Source of the DNA: Camarhynchus parvulus
Lineage: Eukaryota > Chordata > Aves > Passeriformes > Thraupidae
Direction of reading: 5' to 3'
DNA: 64,000 nucleotides
Assembly (NCBI RefSeq): GCF_901933205.1
Contig: NC_044576.1
Span: 11,999,024-12,063,023 of the forward strand
Every line of letters begins with the position of its first letter. Positions within the stretch are counted from its first letter, which is position 1. Position numbers and translations under genes: made by a program. Positions 10,783-21,999 of this stretch are shown piece by piece. Under the pieces are notes generated by a model. The model saw nothing but the letters and a program-made list of their open reading frames with translations. It was not told the DNA's origin and did not search any database.

Positions 10783-10919
10783 AACCTAATTCAAACAACC
10801 CCTTCTCCCTGTAAATGCCCCAGTCATATTTCTGAGAAATGGACTAACAAACCTAATTCAAACAACTCCTTCTCCTTGCATATGCTCCAGTCCTATTTCT
10901 GAGAAGTGGACTAATAAAT
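10783..10919. repeat. tandem duplication, 67-base unit, two copies
   Basis: The sequence beginning AACCTAATTCAAACAAC at 10783 recurs at 10850 with a handful of substitutions and no obvious length change, giving two adjacent copies of about 67 bases. The level of divergence suggests the duplication is not recent. It lies beside an A-rich tract, a common substrate for slippage or unequal exchange. Confidence 0.85.
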
Positions 10920-10966
10920 GTTTTTGCACTTACTTAACAGAAGAGAAAAAATTACCAGAACTACAT

Positions 10967-11000
10967 TTGATACTGATACTCTTTCACTGATACTCTTTCA
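10967..11000. repeat. short direct duplication of a 15-base unit
   Basis: ACTGATACTCTTTC occurs twice in immediate succession, followed by ACTTA. It is a local slippage-type duplication close to the 67-base tandem pair. Confidence 0.7.
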
Positions 11001-12020
11001 CTTATAAAGCTAAAATTAAAGAAGAAATGTAGCTAGGTGATAACAATGGGTGAAATCTAACAAAATATTTTGAACACAGCTTTTAATTGGTGAGGTTTGA
11101 TCCAACAAGAAAAGTTGTTGGGGACTGAGTAATTTCAGCTTTGTTTCTAACAATGGTTATATCTTTGAGGTTTTTTTCCCCTATGTTAATAAAAATTCCT
11201 GTACTTGTGCTTGATGGGGATTAAAGGTGGTAAGGTATCATTTTAAAATTTTCAATTTGCAGTAATGTTTTATAATTAAGTGAGAATCTTTCAAGAGCAG
11301 AGAATTTCACACAAATGCAGTCTTTCTGAAAAAAAGAGAAGCATTGTTAAAACAGTGATCTGCTGTATTAATTTGCTTTAATTTTTCAGTAAATTCATCT
11401 GTTCTTCAGATAATGGATGATGGATGTCTAAAACCTGGAATATGGGGTTTGAGGGCATGAAGGGAAAGCAGACAAGGTGGGTTACAGCTGGAGCACATTT
11501 TCTGTGTGTCTGTAGGGAATTTATTTAGCTTGTCTTTGTTGTACAGCAGCATTGCCAGGTTAGGTTAGAGCTTTAACTTGTGGTAACGCAGGACCAAAGG
11601 TCTTTCGGATGTTTATGTCTAGTGGTAACTTGTATGATAAACACTTGCTTCCAGCAAAGGACTTCCCCAGCTGAGTAAGCTTGCCATCCAGTAAGGTCCC
11701 CTGGACCCAGTGCTGCCCAAATGTATTTGCATAGACAGGAAAAACCTCATGCCTCTGTGTGGGGAAGATTTACATTTCACAAGGAGAAAAATTAATTTGC
11801 CTGGGCTCGAGGGGTTTTTTTAAGATCTAGTGAATTTAAGGCATTTATGATATCTGCTAATATTATCCATATATGTCCTTTTGATATCTCATACTCCAGC
11901 TGTGAGCTGCAGCACTGGTGATGCCAGGCCTGGTGCACACACAGAGCTCTTCTCTTGGTATTGCCTAAATGTCAGTGTTGCTTTTCCAATACGTTTCAAA
12001 GATCTTTTTACCAGCAAGGT
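11001..12020. other. non-coding stretch without a supported gene
   Basis: AT-rich DNA with AATTAAG-type motifs around 11270-11390. No exon, RNA gene or repeat family is recognised. Confidence 0.5.
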
Positions 12021-12024
12021 CAGT

Positions 12025-12087
12025 ACCAGCATCTCCATTTCACAGGTGGGAAAACAGTATCATCAAAAGGTGAAATGATTCAAAAAG
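12025..12087 (-). mobile_element. MIR-like SINE fragment
   Basis: CATCTCCATTTCACAGGTGG followed by GAAAACAGTATCATCAAAAGG and a TGAAATGATTC segment follows the order of the MIR core read in reverse (CCCCATTTTACAGATGAGGAAACTGAGG and then the AAGTGACTT-type segment). Only about 60 bases are aligned by eye and divergence is high, as expected for an ancient SINE. Chance similarity cannot be excluded. Confidence 0.4.
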
Positions 12088-12089
12088 TG

Positions 12090-13530
12090 AAATGAGTACA
12101 GTCACTTAGAGAACCAATAGAAGGAGGCAATGTAGATGTTTTAGTGCTAGTCCTGCTCACTCTTTACTGCCCCAGTGCAAGCCCATTTTCTTTGTGAAGC
12201 ATCTCTCTGGTCAGTGCCTAATTTATGAAAACAGTTTTGGTTAATCAGATTAGCAAAAGAAGTTTGATGGTACAACTGACATTCACATTTCTTAGCAAGA
12301 AAACTTGCACTCCACTTGTCTCAAAATCATGTTCACAGTGTCTCAAATTGATAGCTTGGACATGAAAATATCTATAGTTAGCAAACAGTTTATTTGGAAA
12401 TTAAACATCTGTGTGATTCTTTTGGCCTGCCTGAAAAATATGAATAAACATTGTTAAATACAAGTAGATCTAGTAAATACAAATACATGCATATCAGTGA
12501 GCCTCACAGGTGGTGGTTGTGAAATGAACTGGTTGCTCCAAGATCCTCACCTAAGAAATGCTGACGCAGCAGGTTATTAGCAGGGACTGCTGGAATACAC
12601 AAACCATGTCTGTTTCAAACCTCTCCACAGTGAAGCTGCCCCTTACAGGATATTTGCAACCCAAGCACCCAACAACGGAAGATACTCTCATGAGTCCAGG
12701 CATCAGGATTTACTCAAAAATCAGTGGCAGATGCTTGACCAGAACCTGCACCTGAGCCTGTTTCTGAAAGGGAAACCGCATTGTCAAGTGCCTTGTTCCA
12801 ACAAGTCGGCAACAGTGTCTGCATATTTTAAATGGCTGTGTTGAGTCATCGTCATTTCAGTGCAACTTAAACCACCTAAGTATGTCATCCTTGCTAACCT
12901 CCTGCAAACAGCTGTGGAGCTTTCCCCTTGCAGGGCAGGCACAGCCCCATAAATTCATCCCTGATGTGAGCCAAAGCTGGGCAGTTATTTTCTAGTTGCT
13001 GTATCACAATATATGGGGAAAAAGGGAAGCGTACGAGCAGAAGTTTGTTTGCTGTTCTTGTTCTTTTAAAGAAGAATAATAGCACTATTGTTCAAAGCAA
13101 AATTACACTTGTTCCACTTTCCCTTCCCCTTGAAAATTTGAAAACGGAAAAGTAATCATTTAAGTAATCATTTCTTTAGCTGGGGGGTTTTATTTCATTT
13201 AATCTCTATACATAGACATTTTTCCAGTATACACATTTTCCAGTATACACACTGAAACAGCAGCCATTTGATTTCCTGTTAGTGATTCTACATTTTCTGT
13301 GAATGTTTTGTTTGAAACAGTGGCTCATGCAGCAAGTTTGACCTAAATTAATGGCTTCTTGACTTTTGATGCAATTCTTTTTGCGAATGTGACTTTTCTG
13401 TATTTTTTATTTTCTTTTGGCAACTGGCATGCAGCAGTTATACCCTATCAAAATAGTCCCAAGCTGTAGAGTGCCAAGCTTTAAGACCACTTCTTACTAC
13501 ACCTTTAAAAACCTGAAATAGTCCCAAAAC
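12090..13530. other. non-coding stretch without a supported gene
   Basis: No open frame above 65 codons. Two tiny direct duplications are present: GTAATCATTTAA at 13151-13173 and TTTCCAGTATACACA at about 13221-13251. Nothing else is recognised. Confidence 0.5.
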
Positions 13531-13539
13531 TTGGAAGCA

Positions 13540-13568
13540 CCTTACAATGTATAGCATACATTGTAAGG
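13540..13568. repeat. inverted repeat, 12-base arms, 5-base loop
   Basis: CCTTACAATGTA (13540-13551) is followed by a TAGCA spacer and the exact reverse complement (13557-13568). The arms are perfect. It is too short for a microRNA precursor and is not followed by a T run that would suggest a small-RNA terminator. Confidence 0.9.
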
Positions 13569-13569
13569 C

Positions 13570-16500
13570 TGCTACTAGGGTTTTGTTTAAATACTGAATC
13601 AAATTTATGGATGGAAACAAGGAACCAAAGTTATTTCAATTCACGCTTCATAATTTCATGGGATGGGAAGAGTGGAGGTTACCAGTGACTCCTCCAACCT
13701 TACATTCTACAATGGCTTAGTAGGACTTGAAGATGAGATCAGTGGAATGCAAGGTACCCTCATCAAAGTCCTGATATCACAAGGCACATTACTAGAGGAA
13801 ATCTTAGTGAGAAGAAAGCAGCATGAATTCTCATGCTGCCTGTACTGCTTCATCATTTCCACAGGTGAGAGAAATCCCAGTTATGGGCAATCCTTGCTAA
13901 TGCAGCCCATCCTCTTTTCTTTTCAGTGTTGCTTCTTCGTGTGATATTTTAAAATCAGTCCTTGGGGACTAAAGGGAGACTTTGTCTGGCCCTACAGAGC
14001 AGGGAAGAGACAAGCAGAGCAACCATCCATCTCTGTCACAAATGATGGAGATGGGAAAAAGTAAAAAAGTGATAAAAACAATCCCTTAGCCTGATATGAA
14101 ACATCCATCCTCTCTTGTTTTAAATTGAACTGGAGGAAAGGCTAGAGAGAAGTGACTGATCTTTTAAAATATATGAACAATCTTTTTGCTGTTTTATAGC
14201 AATGTGGAAGACACATCTTTCCAGAGCTGAATTCATGTAATTCATGAAATATTTAGACATCCGTAGTGAGATTATTTTTCATGTTTTAGTTTGAAAACCC
14301 TGTGCTTTTCTGTCTTTTTTGCTGTTGAGACTACTGAAGAAGGTAGCAATTTCTCTGGGGAAAATGTATGCAAAAAAACCTGGCAGTCTGGCCCAACAGT
14401 ACTTAAATTTCAAGTATTTTAAAACATATGTAGCAAGAAGGCTGTTGCTTTCTTTTCAAGGAAGATGAACAATGAATCCCACCAGGCATTGATGGGAGCA
14501 GAGTCAAACTTCCCTCCATTTAATTTTTATTCTGCTTTTGTGACACGAAGTTAAGACCCAAGTTGTACAAAATGCTCAACAGGGAAACTCATGCAGTCCA
14601 GTGCCTTCTCTGAGGGCTATTTACATACAATTTGTTGCAAAATTAGAGTCAGGAGCTCTTTGCTCCCTGTCTCTCTCCTTAAATTTTATATTTCTGTTGT
14701 TACGTTTTTCTTGGTACATTTTAAATTGGTGTCCACTTCTTTAATTGTTTGGCTGCCAAAAATCAGCAATGAAGAGTTTGACTTCAGAGCAAGATGCAGG
14801 CTCATAGGAAAAGTGATAATAGTTTATGCGATATGTAAGGACCCATTTCTGCAAGACTGAGTCAAGTCCTAAATGATCTAAGAGTACAGCAAAACCATGG
14901 GACATTCCCAGTGAAAATGTAGCATCCAACTTCAGCTGTCCTCCTTCGGCAGAAGTCAGAGAATTTATGAATATCAGTCAAGCAGGGTAAGATCTGCCCC
15001 TTTTAAATGGTCTTTAACCATTCACAAGGGGTGCTTGGTAACACAGAGGACAGACTTCTGCTCTCCTGGAACAATGCTGCAAGATAAAGCTGCTCCTCTG
15101 AAGTCAGTGGGGCTCCTTTGAGTCTGTCTGCCAAGTGGTATATGTCTAATCTAGTTCTGTACATCTTGGTTTGATGGTAAGATTTCTACTTCAGGATTTG
15201 TTTTCATTCAAAGTGTGAATAGAAAACAGTTGGCACATTGAAGAATTCTCATGCATATTTAAAAAACCATGCTTGTCATCAAAATATTCAGCAGTAATAT
15301 CAATATTGCAATACTTAGTATACCATAACATTGGAATCCAGAGAAATTGAAATGAGTCAGCATGAAATGTTATCCTCTTATCAGAATAAATTAGAGTATT
15401 GAAATAATGCATTTCTGCTCTCTGCCTTTGAAAATGTCATTGAAATCACCACATTCTCACAAAAGATTTGGATTTCCCTTTCCACCTCAGAAGTGTATGT
15501 TGTACACTCTCCATCAGGTGAGATGACTGAGAGGCAGAAGGAAAGGGTAAGCTGGGCAATGTAGATTTACACAGGAGTATGAGAGAGCAGGCAAGTGCTA
15601 TGTGGGGTGTGCTAGTGGGTGTTCATTCACACATACCTGCTTAGAGGGATCCGTGGGTAGCTCTCAACATTGTGATGTGTCCAATTTCTTTCTGTATGAG
15701 TAAAGAAGAATATGAATACTTGAAAAGCCGAAGCCTGCGCCGGAGTAGAAAAGCCAGCCCTACTACAAAGAAATTCTTGTGCCTCTAATTACCCTTTTTC
15801 ACCTATAGGTGGAATTTCCACTCCAACAGCTTTAGCAAAGAGCCTGTCAGCCTGGGAGGAGATTTCTGTTTGTCTTTGTACAGCAAACACTGGCTCTGTT
15901 GTACAGCGCCAGTTTCTGATTCTAATGATTTCCTGAATTAATTCTCTTTTGTACCTCAGGGAAGGAAGAAGTGATCCTCTTGAAAATTCAGATAATTGCT
16001 TTTATTTGATTTTTATTAAACCTCATTCAAGAATAATATGATGGCTTTTTTTATTACATTGTTCATCACTGTGGCATTTTTAAATTTGCTTTTCTAAAAG
16101 AAAGAATTTACTAAGTCAAAGATTTAATTCTATGATTTTTGCTGAAAGAAAACTGGGAGCTCTTTTTGAGGTTTGTTTTGATTTCAGACACTTTTGTAAT
16201 ATTGGTGTCTATCTACTATCTCTGCTTCCTCTCTTGAACAGCCCAGGCTCCTTGCCCAGCCCATGCTGTGGTTTATTGCGGGTGCGTTGGGAGCTGGCTG
16301 GGCTGGCACGGCCCTGGCTGGGCCGGGCTGCTGCAGTGCAAGGGATGCTGCTTCTCCCCTGCTGTGGCTCACATCGCCTGAGAGACGCTGGTAGCGGCTC
16401 TGGGGAAACTGCAGGCTCCAGCCCCATCGAGAGATAAGCACGGGGTAAGGCACAGAGCTGCCATGGGGGTTATCCCACCACTGAGCAGGAGGAAAGCCTC

Positions 16501-16640
16501 CCTCTCTGGCTTTGGCTTAGTCATGGGCTCTGGGGTGACCACTCAGTCTTCCTGCTGGAGAGCAGGCACGGGTGGCAAAGTCCTATTCCTTGCTTCCTTC
16601 CTCCATCCCTCCATCCAGCCCTAGAAATCTTTTCTGTAGC
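13570..16640. other. non-coding stretch without a supported gene
   Basis: Open frames are 60 to 101 codons and match nothing known. A GC-richer patch at about 16250-16440 contains repeated GGCTGGGCTGG-type words and a few CpGs, too few to call an island. Confidence 0.5.
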
Positions 16641-16649
16641 TGATGTTAC

Positions 16650-16702
16650 AGATATTATTCTCATTGTATACACAGGGTGACTGATGAAGAGAAGCAAAGT
16701 GT
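16650..16702 (-). mobile_element. weak MIR-like SINE fragment
   Basis: GATATTATTCTCATTGTATA followed by an ACAGGGTGACTGATG segment and AGAGAAGCAAAGTG keeps the order of the reversed MIR core (ATTATCCCCATTTTACAGATGAGG, then CAGAGAAGTTAAGTG). Identity is modest over about 50 bases, so confidence is low. Confidence 0.33.
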
Positions 16703-16709
16703 TCTGCAC

Positions 16710-18255
16710 TTAGGAGAAATAAAAGTAGACAAAATTCAGGACCGACCACTGTATGTTGCTTACATACAGTAAAGAATATGGGTCTGGGAAATTTAATCTA
16801 TTTACCTCTTTGCTGCCAGTGTGGCATCATCCACTGTCCTTTAATAAGTCACACACAGAGCTACTTGATGTATAGTTTTATGAGAGCTATTATTTTAAGA
16901 GCTGGTCATTTAAAGGTAAGTGTTTAGGAACATGAGATTTTCATATACTTTTAAAGCAAGTTTTCCCCTTTTTCCATTTTATCACAGGAAATGACATCTC
17001 AAACTACTGTGAAGACTTTGTAAAAGGCTCTTTTTACTCGCGAAAAGTTTTTAACAAGAATCCACTCATCTTAGTTAATCCCTTTAAACCGTGTCAATAT
17101 TTACTTTCAAGTGGAGTTTCAAATACTTGATGAGCTGCACTCTTAGTTGAATCAGGACAATTCCCATTGACTGGGAATCACAGCTGAATACTGCTGGGGT
17201 TTACCTGGGGTCCTCATAGCTACAACTGGTGATGGCAGTAAGGATGATGGGATGTCTGTTGTTAGCATATGCATCTGTCCATGAGTAAGTGGGTCCCCCA
17301 GGACTGCTTTTAGTCAGCTGCTGGGCTCCTGTCACATCTGTGATGTTCTCTACCCCCCACAAGGTTTCCAGAAGGGCCCATGGTCATTAAAATAATCAGC
17401 GTGGGACTTAAAAAACAGCGTGTTCACTCTTGTCTGTTCATCCATGTCTTTTTGGGAGATATGTGGCAACTTGGCAACAGCTCGGCCCCTGCTCAGAAGG
17501 GTGACAGAGAGAACCAGTCAACCCCCAGCACCTTGTAGAGGGTTACGTGCCCTGAATGAGCAGCTAGTCCCCACCCACAGGGCGCAGTTTTGTCACCGAA
17601 AGCCTGGAAATACAGACAGGACTTCAACGGCTCTTAGAGGATAATGGACAACTACAGTGGCTTCAGCATAGGTGTCTTTGACAGCACTAAAGACTCTTAT
17701 TAAGTACTGCAGCCACTTCCTATGGTTATCTGCAACCTTTAATTTGTGTGAGAAGCATATTTTTAATGCTGCTGGCACATAGACTTTTGTTTTCTAATTT
17801 TGATGGAGTAATGGCAACAGACTTTGCACTGCAAGACAGAAGACAGGCAGATGGAGCACCATTGCATTATGTAGGTACCCTATTTCCCCTTCCCTTTCTT
17901 GAGGCAAGGGACAGGTTATTTCCTACCACATGGGACAGCTTGCCCCTGCTCTTCTCTGATAGCAGATGTACTTGGATCAGAGGAGAAGTTGTTTTCTCCA
18001 AGATGTGGCTGACATTACATTCCTTAAGTTATCTGGTCAATGTGTCCTACTCACATCCTCAGTATTACTAAGAAATTTCTGTTCCATTTAAAGCTGGATT
18101 TTCCTTTGCTTTTTTCTGTAACATGGAACAGAAAACAGTTGCTGTCTGTAATGGCTGGGAAGTTTAATTCAGTAAGTCCTCTGTTACTGCAGTGACACAG
18201 GGTATTCACAGTATTCTGATGCCCTTCTTGTCTGTCTGTGATAAATCATAAATCC
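16710..18255. other. non-coding stretch without a supported gene
   Basis: Open frames up to 107 codons (17748-18071) have no recognisable motif and no splice context I would trust. No RNA gene or repeat family is seen. Confidence 0.5.
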
Positions 18256-18261
18256 CTGGCC

Positions 18262-18279
18262 TTTTTTTTTTTTTTTTTT
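18262..18279. repeat. T18 homopolymer run
   Basis: Eighteen T followed by GGTTTGG and seven T. On the minus strand this is an A-rich tail-like tract, but the adjoining sequence does not resemble a known SINE or processed gene copy. Confidence 0.85.
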
Positions 18280-18289
18280 GGTTTGGTTT

Positions 18290-20325
18290 TTTTAACTATA
18301 GTTCTTATTTATCTTGGGGAGCATGAGGAGGCATTTCCATGGTAGGGGATGTGGAGTCATCATGCTGAGGAGCCTCCTGTCATTAAATATCTCCCCCACC
18401 ATTGCAGGAGTCACTTTGGGTGACTTGGGTGTCCCCTTCCAGTCCCACTTCCCCAGGTAGGGGACATGTTTCCTACCTGGTAACATGGTAACAGAGAAAG
18501 GCCTCGCCTCACTCTCGTGATCTCCAGTGGGGGAACCACAGGGATATAGAGAAGGCAATTGAAATAATTAAAATCTTGCCTGGCTCCTCAGGATAAGGCC
18601 TGACTTGGACACCGTGTTCCTTGTCACTTCCCCAACCATGTCTAACTTGGTTGCACACTGTTTGCTCTTAATGTTAGTGAAGCAAACTGAAAATTATAAG
18701 GCTATGGCAAAGATCAGAAGGCAGAAAAACGTGAGTAAATATAAACAGTGAAGTGAAAGAATGTGACTGGAGAGCAGCAAGTGCTAAATGGTATGTTTCA
18801 CAAGAATTTGAGCATGAGCTTCTCGAGGAACCGCACACGTCTCTGCAACACAGCTCTTAAGTCTCCAGCTAGTCACCCTTTTCCTTCCAGATTAATACTG
18901 CTTTTTGGACACCTCAGCTTCTGGCTACTGCTGGCTCTAAGGTATTTATTTTCTGACAGTCTGACTTTCACATCATGTAATAAATTGCTGGGATATATGG
19001 GGCATGCAGAGAACTGCTGGGTACATTTCAACTAAAAAAACAGACTGGATCAATCTCTCTGCATAGATGTATTTCATTTTTTGAGTAGGAAAAGAAGCTA
19101 TAGATGATCTTTCTGGGTTTTTTCCCCCACAAAGAGAAAAAAAATGTGGTGACACCCTCTCTTTGCTTTTCATTTCCTTTCTGGTAGATGTTTGCTAAAA
19201 TTAAACATTTTCAGAAATATTTTAAGCGTAAATAACTTTAAAATAGATCCGGATCTGAAATTTAACTACATCAGAAATGCAAAGCCTTTTCTCATTGCTT
19301 TCTCCCAATGTTAAAGATTCTTCATATAACCATGATCCAGTATTTTGGGATGCTGAGTCACTCACAGAGTGACTCTGGAGTCCCCATCCGCTGTCACAGC
19401 TGTGGCAGTTCATACCATACTGAGATTTCTCCCATGTTCTAACTGCTTTGCAGTATAAATGGGCAAAAGCACCGCTTCTGTGCTGGGTCTCTTTGGAATC
19501 ACTCAAAAATAAACCAGCGCATATCAGATGAACCCTACATGTTTTGTCTCTCAGATTCTTCGCCATCTGGAACAGTTTCCTTAGGGCTCAAGAGTTTTTT
19601 CCTGAAGACCACCCCCCACCAGGCTACTGAAGTATGCTTGTCTCTTCCTCTCTCCTCTCCAAAAACTTCCTTTTGAACATTATGAGTCAGTTACACGATT
19701 CCTTATTATTGTCTGGTCTCATGGTTGGTCAGAGGAATGTCCCATGTCAAAGTCTGTTTGTTGTCCTTTAACAGTGCTTGAATAGATGACAATCCATTCC
19801 AGTGGATCCCCAGCCATGCTGGCATTTAGGAGAGAAGAGCAGCTCTGCAGCAAATCTCTCCATCATTCCCATTTATCCTGTGCTGGTTTCATTTGCTGTT
19901 TTAGTGCATATGAATCATATTCCTTGTGAAGGAAACTAAACCAGAAGTTCTACTTGAGGTTCATGCTAATAATGCTTCAATCCCTTTACAGAGAAAAGAG
20001 ATCCATGGCCTACACTTAAACCACATGGATTTGGGATGTCCAGTCCAGTAAATCAAACTAAATGCAGTCTGAAGTAAAATGCCAAATCACATGCACTCTA
20101 AACGTGACTGTGAGCCCTCAGAACCAGCTGCACTGTCCTACTGCTCTGCTCTCACTGTGCCTAATGGCCCACTAATGTAGGCAAAGTCAGAGGCACATAA
20201 AAGGTACAGCAGTTTTATATCATCAGCTTCCTAAAATCAATGAGTTCATAAGTTTCTGAGATCATTTAAGCTCCTGACTTATGTCTTCAGGCAGCCAGCA
20301 ATATACAAATCGTATAGTCTACAGT
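18290..20325. other. non-coding stretch without a supported gene
   Basis: Open frames under 115 codons, none recognisable. A 12-base palindrome AGATCCGGATCT lies at 19245-19256. Nothing further is supported. Confidence 0.5.
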
Positions 20326-20329
20326 ACCT

Positions 20330-20745
20330 GCAGAGCTGAATTTGTTAGAAGGTGTTACAATAATTAATGGATTTGTAAGTGATAAAAAGATGGGGTGAGC
20401 AGAGCGATCATCTATCAGTATTTCACCTATTGGGAGCTGTGATTAAGTCCTTGAAGGTTTGAGATGTGGTCAGGCTGCAGAGCAGTTAAGGATAACAAGT
20501 GAAGACTGTTATCAGGTCCAATTACTCTCTAAAGGAAATTAAGAGAGGCAGAATATAATTACTTGAACTGGAATGTAGCCAGGGTGTTGGGATGATCATT
20601 TGCTATATGACCATTAATGACTGTGGTAGAAAACTGTGGATTTAATGCCATGAGGTAAATATTCAGTCTCACCAAGGAGTCTGCTCATTAAGAATAATAT
20701 GGATGCAGTCATAAAAGAATGTTAATTGAATCTTATGTTTGGGTG
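20330..20745. promoter_or_regulatory. candidate conserved non-coding element
   Basis: About 400 bases of balanced-to-AT-rich sequence with no open frame and an unusual density of regulatory words: AATAATTAATGG, TGATTAAG, ATAATTACTTG, CCATTAATGAC, TGTTAATTG, GATAAC and TTATCAGG. The appearance resembles deeply conserved enhancers around developmental genes. The boundaries are approximate and the call rests on motif content only. Confidence 0.35.
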
Positions 20746-20749
20746 AGCA

Positions 20750-21955
20750 TTCATCTTGTGAAACCAAGTATCAGCACTACCATCACTCAAAATACATGGA
20801 AATGCTGTTTAACATCTGTTGGGGATAGGAAATCCAAAGGGCTCTCTATAATTTTTTTTGGTTCTGATGATAAGGGATAAGATGAAATAGTTTCCATAGT
20901 TTCCATAGTTAGTGCAGACTGGCCTCTTTTGGAAACTACAGGAGCAAAGATACAGGGATGAAAGCAAAACTGCTAAACAGAATGGATTTAAGGAATGGCT
21001 TATCAGAAATACTAGATATAAAAATAAGATTTTGAGATTTCATAGAAGCCAGAGTGTTTAGCAAATTATATGCTACTTTGCCTTTTGTCCTTCTTCTGTC
21101 CTGAAAGTAATAACCAGATTTTGTATGTCAGTAGTCTTTCATGCATTTAGATTACCCTTCAATTGAGTTTCATAGTACTCCAAAGCAGAAGGATAAACAC
21201 TCTATGATAATTGCTTTACTTTTTACTGCAGTGCAGCAGATACATAACCACATTATCAGTAGAGGTGTGAAAAAAAAATCAGTGCTTGACAATGCTTGAG
21301 GAATTTGAGATGGTAAGAACCCATTTTATACTTTTAACATTTGAGAATAAAAGCTTTAGTCCTATGACTATTTCTGTGCAATACTTTGGACATCAGCTAC
21401 CAAGATGGTAACATACATCTTTTATACCCGACCTAGTAGTTCATATCAATACCCCTTAGGATGCCGAGCACTCCAGCAGTTCCCAGACTTTGAAAACTTT
21501 TAAAATCCTTTGCTAATGAGAGGTGGTTTGCTTAATTAATGCCCACAGTGGCCAGGGCTTCACAGCTCACATGAAGAATGTGGAATATGTAGCTGCTCTG
21601 TCTCTCTTCGCATAGTGCGCAGGTTCAGTCAGAAAGGTCCCTCTGCTGAAACAGCCGAGCTGTATCCACAGATACTCCTACAAGAAAGAGCTTAGAAAAG
21701 GCATCTCTGAGCCTTTATCAGCTTGAGGAAAATCCTGAAATTATGTAATTCAGGTACAAAACTAAATCCTAATACCCACTAACATAGTTTATTGCATAGT
21801 TTACTCGTAGACCTGAATTTACTCAAGAGGCTCCTGTGCTTGCCAATTTTTTTGCGAGGAAATGTTGATAGACTGTGAAAAATGTTAAATACAGCTTGTG
21901 AAGCTTGTTGGTAAAGAACTGGCCTCTTAAAAATGCATGAGACTTGATCCAAAAC
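20750..21955. other. non-coding stretch without a supported gene
   Basis: No open frame reaching 60 codons is worth noting. The short duplication TAGTTTCCATAGTTTCCA occurs near 20889. Nothing else is recognised. Confidence 0.5.
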
Positions 21956-21959
21956 TTGA

Positions 21960-21995
21960 AAGGAGACTATCCCAATTCTGTGGGATAGTCTCCTT
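21960..21995. repeat. perfect inverted repeat, 15-base arms, 6-base loop
   Basis: AAGGAGACTATCCCA (21960-21974), spacer ATTCTG, then the exact reverse complement (21981-21995). A 15-base uninterrupted match at 6-base spacing is rare by chance in 64 kb. As RNA it would fold into a stable short hairpin on either strand. It is shorter than an animal microRNA precursor, which usually has a stem of about 30 base pairs. Confidence 0.95.
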
Positions 21996-21999
21996 CACA

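Noticed and set aside
16122..16140. ATTCTATGATTTTT resembling a CR1 tail repeat
   Set aside because: No CR1 body upstream; an isolated match to an 8-base tail unit is expected by chance.
18262..18300. Poly-T as the tail of a reversed SINE or processed pseudogene
   Set aside because: The adjoining sequence shows no SINE body or similarity to a known mRNA, and no target duplication was seen.
21960..21995. microRNA precursor
   Set aside because: The 15-base-pair stem is about half the usual stem length, and extending outward the arms stop pairing at once.
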